Assembly (NCBI RefSeq): GCF_963576615.1
Contig: NC_088717.1
Location: 707,001-771,000 of the forward strand
Reading direction: 5' to 3'
DNA from: Watersipora subatra
Lineage: Eukaryota; Bryozoa; Gymnolaemata; Cheilostomatida; Watersiporidae
DNA length: 64,000 nt
Position numbers and translations under genes: made by a program. Under the pieces are notes generated by a model. That model was not told where the DNA came from. It saw only the letters and a list, made by a program, of their open reading frames with translations, and searched no databases. This document shows positions 24,401 through 32,700 of the stretch, in pieces. The first letter of the stretch is position 1. Every line of letters begins with the position of its first letter.

Positions 24401-26314
24401 AAATACTCCTTTTTGAATGGCTTTATCATTGGCAATCGAAGTTCTCATTGCTTAGAGAAATTTTGAGAGTTATGAGAATGTTTTTAAACACATTGTGGAC
24501 AATAGTTGTGTTGAAAAACGTTCGGCTCCCTGTGTCAGGCCGTAATAATGTCTGATGTACTTTTTAACATTCATTAGCCTTTGACTATAATCAGTAGGAT
24601 CCTATCGAGTTATTGCAGATCTCTATATTTATGTAAATATTAAAGGTCATGAACCTGTCAGATTTTATTACAAACATTTATTTTTATTACCAAAAACAAA
24701 TTAATAAATTATTTGTTGATTTTTACTATGAGGATGTCCGCATATATTTTATCTAAAAAGTCAGTTGCAGAAAGAAATTTTGTTAAAGACCTGATTGGCA
24801 GATCATTTACGATTATCGGCCAACCACAACCTAGCTAAATAAACGGGTTATTTCTTGAGTGTAAGCCTCTGACAATTAATCCGTTACAAGAACCAATCAG
24901 AAAAGACCAGCCACTGTGTAGCCTGGGCATGGCTCTCGTGGGAATTGAGAGAGAGCCTGGGACACATAGCAACACGCGGGGAAGACAACTCTAAGTCGAC
25001 TTCTGAAGTCGCTAATATCACCATCATTATTTCCGAAGGAGTATCGTGTGACGGTCTTATTTATGATCTACACGAGTATTATGTATTATTGTTAATCTGA
25101 ATTGGCAGCAAACAAACGCTGGTTAGTAAGTATGAAATGTTGGTTGCATAATAAATCAATCACGAGAGTTATATTATTTCATATGTTCAATTCATTATAT
25201 TTTAATATGATTTAATAAAAAATTAAATCGATTGAATAAAAAAATTCACAATAACAATACAAACATAGCAAACGAATAGCAATAGAACAACAAAAATGAA
25301 TCGCACGCTGCTAGTAAAGAAAAGTTTGTCTAGTAAAAAGTAATCTCAGTTTTATTTTACTCACGAGTATTATGATTACTCGCGACAGTTATTATGAACA
25401 ACTCGGACCTAACACTGCAAAACGGTGCCATCTGAAAGCAAATACTCTTTTCCAAAGCCAGTAGGAAGAACTATAAATTGGTCGAAACCTGCGATAATAT
25501 GTTGTAAAGCTTGAAACTGTTCTGGTCTCAGTGTGACAATGCCTAGCTTTGATAGTAATTTTTGAATCGCTCCATTTTGTATCAGTATAGGAAATGAAAC
25601 TGCTAACGTGAAAACGCAAGAGAATAGTAACCTATGGTTCTTATCGTTTTATTATCAAACGGGGTGTTACGTAACCACCCAGTCTATCAAAAATACAGGG
25701 CTTTTTACTAGATCAAGTCACGTGACCGTGACACTAGGCTTTTAAACGCGCCACATCTAATACATCGTGAGATCCGAATCTAACGACACGCTTCCATTAG
25801 TATCAGTCTGAGCGTCATATGTAACATATGTCGCTAGTTTTGCAGAAGTTATCTTACCTTTTTTTCGCTATGTGTCTCAGGCTCTCTCTCCCAATCCCCC
25901 ACGAGGGCCATGCCCAGGCTAGCCACTGTGGTTATCACTAACAATAGTCAGTTTCACTTTGAAGACCCTAAAACATTGCTTGTCTCCTTCCCTTATTCAT
26001 GAATCCTTATTCATATTGGTAAATATGAATTGGTAAATAAGGATGGTATGTGGCTGTATTCATGAATCCTTGAATTTTATATCCTTTCAGCGCACTACAC
26101 CATTGAGCTCTACAGTTATGATGACCCGGTCAGCGGACCGCGGAAGATTCCTAAAGCAAACAACCTTTTGGCTGGACTCAGTCCTCTTCCAGATAGTGCG
26201 ACCTTCACCCTTACCAAGAATACTAACATTATTCAATTGGTTTCGAATGGTGTTCAGTCATCTGGTGAGATAAGCAAATTGGTCTACATGGTTGACAAGC
26301 ACGAGACTCGGTGA
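290..26314 (+). CDS. LARS1: Leucyl-tRNA synthetase, cytosolic (3' half, 11 exons)
   Basis: This gene charges tRNA-Leu with leucine in the cytosol; animal LARS1 is also known as a leucine sensor in the multi-synthetase complex. Coding exons are 290-438, 1241-1404, 2666-2914, 6368-6431, 8140-8323, 9187-9418, 12560-12701, 18659-18879, 19810-19914, 21212-21446 and 26091-26314. All junctions are AG/GT with matching phase, giving 655 residues and a TGA stop. The product runs collinearly with the C-terminal part of animal LARS1 (about 1,180 residues in total), from the late catalytic core through the KMSKS loop, anticodon-binding helices and C-terminal extension. Family landmarks are [43 protein letters not shown] and MKRVMPFVA. 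The N-terminal half, with the HIGH motif and editing domain, lies to the left. Introns carry large minisatellites, DNA elements and an antisense protease gene. Identity is very secure. Confidence 0.97.
439..1240 (+). other. LARS1 intron
   Basis: AT-rich sequence with no repeat array or convincing coding stretch. Confidence 0.8.
1241..1404 (+). CDS. LARS1: LARS1 exon b
   Basis: It begins after TATATTGTAG and completes the split Gly, then reads [18 protein letters not shown] and ends LTPQ at CAG|GTTGAT. The PWD and [12 protein letters not shown] blocks are diagnostic of eukaryotic LARS. A 20-bp minisatellite starts about 50 bases after the donor. Confidence 0.95.
1457..1699. repeat. 20-bp minisatellite, about 12 copies
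   Basis: The unit is CATCTTTAGACATCTGACTT with a T/G variant near the end (ACTTCATC or ACTGCATC). It lies in the LARS1 intron, about 50 bases after the exon b donor. Confidence 0.95.
1815..2643. mobile_element. 829-bp MITE with TAA target duplication
   Basis: The ends are inverted: the left begins AGGCGTGGTCACACG, and the reverse complement of the right end is AGCCGTGGTCACACG. Similarity (GTTCGGT-rich) continues about 30 bases inward. TAA flanks both sides (1812-1814, 2644-2646), as in PIF/Harbinger-type elements. No transposase frame is present. The right end lies 22 bases before LARS1 exon c. Confidence 0.8.
2666..2914 (+). CDS. LARS1: LARS1 exon c
   Basis: The acceptor TCTCTGCAG lies only 19 bases after a MITE insertion ends. 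The exon encodes VWDYIF...[18 protein letters not shown]...[12 protein letters not shown] and ends in the Lys that starts the KMSKS-type signature, at AAG|GTTTCG. Confidence 0.96.
3450..3556. repeat. 20-bp minisatellite, about 5 copies
   Basis: Unit AGGAGGTCTTGCCTGAAAAT, one copy shortened. It lies in the 3.4-kb LARS1 intron; the rest of 3560-5030 is AT-rich with no gene seen. Confidence 0.9.
5035..5197. mobile_element. Solo end of a TTAA element
   Basis: About 160 bases match the right end of the element at 23508-24383: the same GAGCTTTTAAGAGCTTG start, ending TTGCAAGTCAACCTTTAA. It ends in TTAA at 5194-5197. No matching left end is visible upstream, so this copy looks truncated. A minisatellite starts at the TTAA. 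Confidence 0.7.
5195..5490. repeat. 18-bp minisatellite, about 16 copies
   Basis: Unit ACATACAGTCAAACCCTG with CCTGAC/CTTAAC variants. It begins at the terminal TTAA of the truncated element, so it may have grown from that end. Confidence 0.93.
5905..6170. repeat. 21-bp minisatellite, about 12 copies
   Basis: The unit contains GAGTTAACTTACTCTTACAT. It is intronic, ending about 200 bases before LARS1 exon d. Confidence 0.93.
6368..6431 (+). CDS. LARS1: LARS1 exon d (KMSKS loop)
   Basis: This 64-base exon begins [21 protein letters not shown], so the class I signature K-M-S-K-S is split by a phase-0 intron and reads KMSKG here. The acceptor is TTTCTAG and the donor is G|GTAAGT. Confidence 0.95.
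6432..7773 (+). other. LARS1 intron, unique part
   Basis: AT-rich intronic DNA with no gene, hairpin or array recognised. Confidence 0.7.
7774..7897. repeat. 30-bp minisatellite, 4 copies
   Basis: Each unit contains CCATTGGTCACTTG and ATTGCTTGTCAGAAA. Copies are nearly identical. It is intronic, 240 bases before LARS1 exon e; open frames across it come from the 30-bp (10-codon) periodicity. Confidence 0.93.
8140..8323 (+). CDS. LARS1: LARS1 exon e
   Basis: Reads [20 protein letters not shown] and on through [19 protein letters not shown] to DKVFI. It ends in AG of a split Ser codon at AG|GTGCGA. The [14 protein letters not shown] block is strongly conserved in cytosolic LARS. Confidence 0.95.
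8324..9186 (+). other. LARS1 intron
   Basis: AT-rich intron; nothing further seen. Confidence 0.75.
9187..9418 (+). CDS. LARS1: LARS1 exon f
   Basis: It completes the split Ser, then reads [20 protein letters not shown]...[14 protein letters not shown]: the anticodon-binding helical domain. The acceptor is CGTACTTCAG and the donor is AAG|GTATTG. Confidence 0.95.
9866..11710. repeat. 29-bp minisatellite, about 63 copies
   Basis: The unit contains TATATTCAGTTGAAGGGG then TCCTGTTGGG. Variants are TTGAAG/ATGAAG, GGGTTA/GGGCTA and occasional AACTATA. The order of variants repeats in blocks (for example around 10560-10850 and 10860-11130), so higher-order duplication has occurred. It fills most of the LARS1 intron between exons f and g. 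Confidence 0.96.
11915..12245. repeat. (AGT)n-type microsatellite/minisatellite
   Basis: A trinucleotide AGT tract that matures into a 12-bp unit TAGTAGTAGTTA. Long Ser-rich or Tyr-rich open frames here are artefacts of the triplet period. Confidence 0.95.
12560..12701 (+). CDS. LARS1: LARS1 exon g
   Basis: Reads [20 protein letters not shown] and on through [18 protein letters not shown]. The M.A.WP and RLR.K blocks match LARS1. Acceptor GTATGTCAG, donor G|GTAAAT. Confidence 0.93.
12798..13463 (-). CDS. Papain-family cysteine-protease homologue without catalytic Cys
   Basis: This is an intact 221-residue frame with no intron, antisense inside a LARS1 intron. The first in-frame ATG (13463, A at -3) starts a signal peptide, [18 protein letters not shown]. 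It is joined directly to LPASFDWR, the usual N-terminus of a mature C1A domain; the roughly 90-residue inhibitory propeptide is absent. Gln37 (oxyanion), His169 (LDHAI) and Asn189 (QNSWGKSWG) are present. The QGQCGSCW block reads QGELGKSDW, so both the nucleophile and its disulfide partner are missing and one residue is inserted. The GCNGG segment is also missing (CIGKLKGLC instead). The likely product is a secreted pseudoprotease, perhaps a decoy or inhibitor. A decaying retrocopy is possible, but 221 codons without a stop and an intact signal peptide argue for function. Confidence 0.8.
   Translation of the reverse strand: MNLSVFCLATVLLHFAQSLPASFDWRQHNAVSPVKNQGELGKSDWLATLGSIESLNFIRRGKLVSLSTAEMEDCCQTIDDAPTCIGKLKGLCSEADYPTAAGACKKSLCTPAITITGFHAPTAGDEKQLQKALLKNPVVAYIDASRPSFQLYRGGVYDDEKCSSSMLDHAILIIGYGMMQGKPYWICQNSWGKSWGMNGYVLIARGSNRCGIASQTYYPYV
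14060..14345. repeat. Interspersed repeat end with 111-bp tandem duplication
   Basis: It starts with TTTAAAGGTTAACTTGCA and contains GAGCTGATCTAACTGCCAGG twice, about 111 bases apart. The same sequence occurs at 31034-31470 (both ends, inverted) and 33782-33935. Confidence 0.75.
14347..17094. mobile_element. Inverted-repeat-bounded element, about 2.75 kb
   Basis: The left end GTAAAACCTCTATTTGA is mirrored by TCAATTAGAGGTTTTAC at the right. Inner sequence just inside each end is related (CGCTCTATTTTTCAACCC near both). No transposase frame is visible. A short copy of the same family lies at 44715-44811. Whether this is one element or two short copies flanking unrelated DNA cannot be decided here. 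Confidence 0.5.
16925..17090. repeat. 18/19-bp minisatellite inside the element end
   Basis: Unit TTCAAATAGAGGTGGTG(T/C), about 8 copies, clearly grown from the terminal sequence of the 14347-17094 element. Confidence 0.85.
17214..17891. mobile_element. MITE-like inverted repeat, about 680 bp
   Basis: The left end CACTATGTTTCCATGGTGCG is mirrored at the right by CGCATCATGGAAACAGTG. The interior repeats TGCGCAGT motifs. A related copy is at 42170-42622. The target duplication is not clear. Confidence 0.6.
18060..18120 (-). repeat. tRNA-like (SINE) fragment
   Basis: On the minus strand it reads GAGTTCGAATCCTGT, a good pol III box B. No complete tRNA fold was found. Confidence 0.35.
18215..18450. 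repeat. 89-bp tandem repeat, about 2.7 copies
   Basis: Copies share GATGATCTCTCATGCTACAG and GACTCCTAGGGTACTGGTAA. A 12-bp-arm hairpin (CTTATTCTGTGT) precedes it at 18180. It ends about 200 bases before LARS1 exon h. Confidence 0.85.
18659..18879 (+). CDS. LARS1: LARS1 exon h
   Basis: Reads [20 protein letters not shown], then FPPWQ and [12 protein letters not shown]: start of the C-terminal extension. Acceptor CTCGTGTCAG, donor AAG|GTCAGT. Confidence 0.94.
18880..19809 (+). other. LARS1 intron
   Basis: AT-rich intron with no array or element recognised. Confidence 0.75.
19810..19914 (+). CDS. LARS1: LARS1 exon i
   Basis: Encodes [20 protein letters not shown] through YITNTLD in phase 0 on both sides. 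Acceptor GTCTTGCAG, donor GAT|GTATGT. Confidence 0.92.
19915..21211 (+). other. LARS1 intron
   Basis: AT-rich intron; no supported feature. Confidence 0.75.
21212..21446 (+). CDS. LARS1: LARS1 exon j
   Basis: Reads [20 protein letters not shown] then ECCPEKPF...VYLANPQ, matching the LARS1 C-terminal extension (the family has an I.V.F....D.I.E.CCPGKP block). Acceptor TGCTCTAG, donor G|GTATGG. A 2-kb TTAA element sits 50 bases downstream. Confidence 0.94.
21504..23503. mobile_element. 2.0-kb non-autonomous element with TTAA flanks
   Basis: The left end AGATGTAGTTGCGTCAAAA is perfectly inverted at the right end (TTTTGACGCAACTACATCT). TTAA lies at 21500-21503 and 23504-23507, as for piggyBac-type insertion. 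No transposase frame is seen; a tRNA-like segment lies inside near 22.2 kb. Confidence 0.75.
22175..22260 (-). repeat. tRNA-like (SINE) candidate
   Basis: The minus strand carries GAGTTCAAATCCAGT, a good box B, about 50 bases after GGATATGGTATATGGG. Similar box B sequences recur through the window. Confidence 0.4.
23508..24383. mobile_element. 876-bp element with about 150-bp terminal inverted repeats, TTAA flanks
   Basis: The left arm starts AGGTTGACTTGCAGCAAAAT; its reverse complement forms the right arm ending TTGCAAGTCAACCT. TTAA is at 23504-23507 (shared with the neighbouring 2-kb element) and 24384-24387. A truncated copy is at 5035-5197. Confidence 0.8.
24919..25921. mobile_element. 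1003-bp MITE with long TIRs and 9-bp target duplication
   Basis: The left TIR begins TAGCCTGGGCATGGCTCTCG; the right is its imperfect inverse over about 55 bases. The 9-bp direct repeat GCCACTGTG flanks it at 24910-24918 and 25922-25930. Long TIRs plus 9-bp duplication are typical of Mutator-like elements. There is no transposase. Confidence 0.85.
26091..26314 (+). CDS. LARS1: LARS1 terminal exon k
   Basis: The acceptor is ATCCTTTCAG. After completing a split Ala, the exon encodes [20 protein letters not shown] and ends [14 protein letters not shown]. The DDP..GPRKIP block matches the LARS1 end; the last residues diverge from vertebrates. Confidence 0.93.
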
Positions 26315-26389
26315 AAGTTCACAGAGTTTTACACAAACTCTGCTAGATGCATATCTTACTGAATGGTCGCAAAAGTTGTTTGAGGCTTC

Positions 26390-26395
26390 TTTATT
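26390..26395 (-). promoter_or_regulatory. Candidate poly(A) signal of the Cys-rich gene
   Basis: AATAAA on the minus strand, about 250 bases after the stop at 26642 and only 76 bases from the LARS1 stop. The two 3' UTRs would overlap. Confidence 0.45.
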
Positions 26396-26425
26396 CTAAT
26401 TGAATAATTCTGCATTTATATAAAA

Positions 26426-26431
26426 ATTAAA
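26426..26431 (+). promoter_or_regulatory. Candidate poly(A) signal of LARS1
   Basis: ATTAAA lies 112 bases after the LARS1 stop. It is the best match before 27.1 kb. It lies antisense to the expected 3' end of the convergent gene. Confidence 0.45.
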
Positions 26432-26641
26432 TGTCATCAAAAGGAATGTATTTATAGGTGTAATTAAACTTTGATTATCTCTTTGATTGGCAGTAAAAGA
26501 ATGAGCAGTACACTGAAAATTCAGTTCATCAAAAAGAAATGTTTGATGAATTGAATACAATAACAATAATGTAGTCGTGTTAAAAATATTCATATGTTGA
26601 GCTGCATAGAAAGTGCGCAGTCTGATAGTGTGGCTTTTGCA

Positions 26642-26767
26642 CTATGTCATTAAGAAGACAACAGCTGGAATCAGTGCAAACAATATGTTGGAGGGCGCTT
26701 TTGAAGTGGCAGCGTTATCATCTCTGACAATCGCTATGTGGTCATCAATGTCATAATATGTCTCTCT
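26642..26767 (-). CDS. Cys-rich gene terminal exon 9 (GPI-type tail)
   Basis: The acceptor is TTGATTGTAG, phase 0. It reads RETYYDIDDHIAIVRDDNAA, then TSKAPSN and ILFALIPAVVFLMT-TAG. Small residues followed by a short spacer and a 14-residue hydrophobic end are typical of GPI-attachment signals. Confidence 0.68.
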   Translation of the reverse strand, partial: RETYYDIDDHIAIVRDDNAATSKAPSNILFALIPAVVFLMT

Positions 26768-29700
26768 CTACAATCAAACAGGATTTAAATTTAGTAATCA
26801 ATTTCAGATTGCTCAGTGAGTCCCTGTATGTCTTTAACATCATCTATTCACAGTATTAGATAGTAAATGCTTTCACAAGTGCCCTGTGTGCTGGTAACAC
26901 TTTCTATAAATACATAGCATTCACAAGACAGCTTCTATTCTGATGTAATCTGTTTTAGTCACGCCAATGTCTGTCATGTCAATTCAGTGTTCAAATGTTA
27001 CATCGGCGCATTGTAGATTAACTACCATCTGTGGAACATTTGATATTTTAACCATGCAAGTATTATAAGGTTTTAACAAGCATGTCAACTATCAGATGCA
27101 TCATCCACTTTAACCTTTCACGTTACCTGATATATCTGTAAAAATAAACGAGAGCGATGTTGTCTGCACTATCAGGGCAGGCAAACTATTCGATACGTCG
27201 TTTGTGACTTGGGCCCACATTTTACATGAGTTATATAGTTTTGGTTTTTTGCCCACGTCTTTAGCCAGACAATGTTCACATAATTCTGGTCCACATGAAA
27301 CAACGCGCTTGCATGACATCATTTTATTGTTATACAAAGATGTTTGTTCTCAGGGGAAGCATGGTCCATGAAGTTAAAACTGGCGAGAACATTTGCACAT
27401 ATGCATTTGGCCATAGTATATATAGAATTAACTAGCAGTAAGCGCGCAACATTTATTCTTCTGCTCGGAATGTCTATAATTTATCAACACAAAATGCTAC
27501 ACTGCTTTCATGACAACAATGCATGAGCATGATTATTGAACGCAATTGTCCATAATGCATGCAAAGGCACATTCTGGAGTTTATATACTAGCGGAATGAC
27601 CAGCGTTGCACGGGTATTAAAAATCAGTTTATAAACAGTGATAGGTAATGTAGGAGCAATCCACTTGCCATTAGCCTGGCACATTGCCAATCGCTAATTT
27701 GAGTAAGCTTACTAATGAGCTGTAAGAGCAAGCATAAAATTATGTTGCACCATAACGGAGAGCGGTTTACATATTTTCACCCACATAGCGACATATGTCG
27801 CCAAATGAATCCATCGATCTCATGTACCATAGTTGGTAAGGTATTGCTCCCACCTGGTGAGCAGGAGGTTCTGGGATCAAATCTTCTGCGATACAAATTT
27901 TTCATTGCTAGATGTTAATCGCTATAGCTGGACAAACAGACAGACACCGAACGATAGACAAACACCGAACAACAACGCTGACTAACTATGAGATTTACGA
28001 GAACGATTTCGTATATACATGTATATATAGATGGAAAACGAAAGTGCTAAGATAGCCAATCAAGCCCAACATTGCTTGGAGTGGGCCTGGTTTTTCACAT
28101 TGAACCAGCTGTAGGTCAAGTTATACTGCTCTTATTATAGTAAAGAATATTCTGTAAATGTTGGAGGTCAGATTGGCGCGGTTACTAGGGTGGTTAGTAA
28201 GGCATCGGATATGTAAAGCCGAAGGTCGAGTGTTCAATTACGGTGCACACCTTTATGGAAGCACTTCATTTACTGCCTTCTTATAAGTATTTTTATGAGT
28301 TTTATAAGTATATGGATAGATTAAGAAACAACAAAAATTATTTAGAAAATATACAGTACTATCATAAAAAGTTATTTATAAAAATAAATCTATCGCTGGT
28401 TGTTTGGAATAGCATCACTCAGCCCATGCTGATTTTCAGCACTTAACACTTCCAAGATGGCTGGTTCACTCAAACTAATGGAGAACTCACACGGTTCTGG
28501 TTCTAGCAAGTTAGGCTGTTATGTATAGTTCTTGATCAGACATGCATTTTAGTGGCGAATGCTGTCACTTAGGCAAGTATCAATGACCAGAACAAGAAGC
28601 ATCCTTGTCTATTCATGTTCTCAACGTAGTTTGACAGATACGTTATTTGAGTGAAAAATGAGTTTTGGGTTGTCATCTTGGATTTTCCAGGCACAAGGAC
28701 CAAGAAATTCCGCTATAACTGACAAGCAGGCCCGTATTTCCTGGCCGGCTGAGCCGCCCCAACTTTTTAGGATTTTTCAGCGACTAAGTACAGTCAAACT
28801 CGGATAACTCACATTCGAGACAAAATGTAAAATTTTATCTCAAACACATGGTTAACTCGAACGGATTTGTTTGGTCCGTTCCCACGCAATGATAAATTGC
28901 TTTAGATAACTCGATAATACTATAGGCTATACTAGCCATTGCAGCAAAAAATATGATAACTACAATCAGTAATGTGTAACATAGGAACTTTATGAAATGA
29001 TTATAATATGGTATATAATCAGCTACAGTAAGTGATATTATTTCACTTACGTATTCTGTGACACCGTATGTACAATCATATGCGCATTCATCTACATATG
29101 CTGAGTTCAACTTGGGAGAATCATAGGAACAAGACGTTCTGCAAGCGTCACTCACATCTGCTTCAAAATCTATCACCAAAAACAAACACTACACAATGTC
29201 ACTACAGTTCTATCACAATGTCACTACAGTTCTATCACAATGTCACTACAGTTCTATCACAATGTCACTACAGTTCTATCACAATGTCACTACAGTTCTA
29301 TCACAATGTCACTACAGTTCTATCACAATGTCACTACAGTTCTATCACAATGTCACTACAGTTCTATCACAATGTCACTACAGTTCTATCACAATGTCAC
29401 TACAGTTCTATCACAATGTCACTACAGTTCTATCACAATGTTCTAGCAATATCAATTGTTTTACCAAAGTCCCTAAACAGACAATAATAATAAGGAAACG
29501 TATTTAACACAAGATGAGCAGGTGTGTCAAAAAGAGTACATCTGGAGACGTAATGGCATTACAGTATATTCAAGTAGTAGGGTGGGTTATCGCCTCAATC
29601 GGAGAGGTACGTAGCGATAAAGCGTGGTAATGAAGTACTGTTGGTCGATTATACACAAATACTTACCCTCTATGACATTAGCTCCAAATGTCTCACACCC

Positions 29701-32700
29701 TTCAACTAATATGCCAAGCGTCTCTAATTTGACAATTTCTTCAGGCAAGCTGACGATCACACTGAGTCCCTGTCCAGACATGCTGACAGCGACATTAGTA
29801 TGGATATCTGTAATCAGCAAGAACAACAGTGATAACAGTGGTAATGGATTAGATTGTTCTCTTTGTCATTGCGCAGGCAAATTGACTAATAGTTATGCGT
29901 CATGGCGGCTGTGGACATAAGCAATGAGTCACCATGAATCATCATATAGAAATGCTAATAGCGGAGTTCGTGTAACCACCTCATGATCATGATTTACATG
30001 TTCAAAATTTAATAGTTTTCTGTTTATCATCGACTATAAGCAATATTCAGCCAATGTGAGTCACTTTTGTCATTCGTGTTCCGATGAGTAAGTTAGTGTC
30101 AGTTGGTTTAGTCCTCTCGCTGAGGTAGCGCTTGTTTGACATCATAATTTGAGCATAATTTTGACATTTGTTTAACCAAGGAATAAACAGAATATTTGAT
30201 AAGAATATGATTCAGAGTAGGCAGCCAGATGAAAACTAAAATATGACACATTTCTCTTCTCAGGGGACATTCAACCCAAAGCAGTTCCAGGGGTTTGTCA
30301 AGTAATAGAGCTAGCCAATAGAAACTTATTAAGCAGTAGAGTTAGCCAATAGAAACTTATCAACTAATGGAGTTAGCCAATAGAAACTATCAACTAATAG
30401 AGTTAGCCAATAGAAACTATCAACTAGTAGAGTTAGCCAATAAAAACTATCAACTAATAAAGTTAACCAATAGAAACTATCAACTAATAGAGTTAGCGAA
30501 TAAAAACAAGACTCTTTTAGATGTATATATAATGAATAGGAGAATTATAATTTTACCGGAGTAAGATAGGACCAACAAATTAGAGCTCGTCTCTGTTTTT
30601 ATGTTTGCTGTCTGAAGAAGGGTTTGTGTGGCTAAACTCCCATCCGATATTCTGGTTGTATAACTATCAAGCACCCGACCGACTTTGTCAAAAAACTGAA
30701 TAAAAACCTACAACAAAGCGATTGAGATGTGTGTAGCTTTACTTATTTGCGCAGTAAATGGAACTCCTATTCAAGTTAGTTACTGCTAAAGAAAAAGCGT
30801 CTCATATTTCACCACTCCTTAATTTGTCCCACGATGTCAGCTATGGGAGGAAGTAAGACACCTACAAGCAATCTATTGATAATATATTGAGTTAGAACTG
30901 TGGCACTTGTCCTTGCTTGTCAATAAACTGTGTGCGCTAAACAGTGAGCTTTTGCTAGACGGCATTGCTTCAAGGGTGTCTAGGCATGACTAAACCTTCC
31001 AATGCTTCAGAAAACACTCCACAGCGAACAAGCTTTATTGATAAACCTGCACAGAATTTTAGCAGAAAGTATCGATATCTCTCTATCATTTGCATTCATT
31101 TTTTATGTTTGAAGTAATCTGACTGCCAGGATGTTTCTAGATTAAAACATATAAAGCTTCATCACGATTAAAATGCTCAAATCAACTGAAAGTGTGATTA
31201 TGACATCTAAGATTGTAAAGAGACCGACAAAGTAGAGACGCGTAATGCGGCAACTTGAACACAACAGACGATATCAACTATAGCAACTAGTGACATCATT
31301 TCGCACGGATTTTTCTTCAGAGTGTTTTAACCGCGATCAAGTTTTGTCGTTTTTAATCTTGTAACATCCTGGCAGTCAGATCACCTAAATCATCAAAAAC
31401 AATTGCAAATGATAGAAAAATACTGATACTTTCTGATAATACTGAACTTTTTGTGTAGGTTCATCTTTAACAGTGCAAGGATATTGAAAGTAGTCTTAAC
31501 ATATTCTAAAATATATATTAACAATAATATCTCTTGCAGAATGCAGGTGTCGTTCGATTGACAAGTAGACGCAGTGATTGTATAAATATTTGATCTACTT
31601 AACCACATCAAACTTGTTAATGTGATATTCAATGAAGCATTCCAAGAGATAACAATTCCAAGAGATAACAATTTACTGTTAAAAGCAGTTTCGAGAATAG
31701 CAATTAAAATATAACATTTGGAGTAGCTTCGAGTGTTTTGGTGACAAATCTGCAAACGGTCAATTTTTTCACAAATTATTTCAAAAGTATTCAAATTAAA
31801 ATTTCATATTCAGAAGGTTGATTTAGTTGAACAGGTTCACATGGTCACATAAACTGGTTGAAAATGTCGGAATAATTAACGCATCAGTTTGGCCAGTGGA
31901 CCTTATTTAGCAAGCTTTCAATAGATGGCTTCACGGCTATATAAACTGAAGCATCCACTCAGCACTTCAGCCAATGTCAAACTACGTGAGATGTTTGAAA
32001 AATGAAAATGAGTAGTTAATTATTGTGGCGCACAAAAACCTTTTGTTATTGTTATCATGTTTGAAGACGTGTAAAAAGGCAGCCACAATTCCTAGTACTC
32101 CTACTTACACTAGTTAGAATAATCCGGCCAGACATGGGCACCAGCTCACTGCCTGTACCATCCACTCTCAAGTATGTATTCCATAGCAGAACATTGGACG
32201 CTTCCAGACCTGCGCATGTTTCAACATGGCTGCCATCTTTGTAGAAATGCATGAAGCCACGTACAGATCTCGTCGTTTGGTCAGACATTAGTTCTGTCGT
32301 CTGCAACAGTGTCACAATTTTGGTCAGAGACTTATGAAGGTGCGATATCTTCTCATTCACACCGCGTGACTACAGGTGATCACCGCATGACTACAGGTGA
32401 TCACCGCATGACTACAGGTGATCACCACACGACTACATGTGGTATTAAAATTTAGAATGTTTGAACACCTGGTGTGTGATTCTATTTCTAACAGTTACGT
32501 ATGCACTGCAGTTCAAACAATATCTTTTTAATATAATTGCTCAAATTTGATACTCGTGCACCTAACATGAACGATATTCAACTAACAGTTGAATTTCCTG
32601 TCGCTAGAGAACTGGACAATTTAGAGGAACTCAGATCACGAAGGTTTCAGTCGACAATGAAAACTGTTGTGTACATGCTTGTAATTTGAATGTTTCATGT

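Larger units (their letters stand above)
26770..28780. other. Intron of the Cys-rich gene with SINE-like repeats
   Basis: It holds two tRNA-like segments near 27.83 and 28.2 kb and sequence shared with 56.4, 59.1 and 61.3 kb (GTTGCACGGGTATTAAAAAT type). A 75-codon Cys-containing minus frame at 27110-27337 lacks a good acceptor in phase. Confidence 0.6.

Noticed and set aside
27110..27337. Cys-containing minus-strand frame as an extra exon
   Set aside because: The donor G|GTAACG is plausible, but no acceptor with a pyrimidine tract fits the phase of exon 8. Exon 8 joins exon 9 directly in phase.
27815..27905. Functional tRNA gene
   Set aside because: Box B is recognisable but the arms do not form a full cloverleaf by eye; a SINE head is more likely.
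31393..31794. 133-codon minus-strand frame
   Set aside because: It overlaps an inverted-repeat element and lacks a usable donor; composition is AT-rich Ile/Leu/Ser typical of chance frames.
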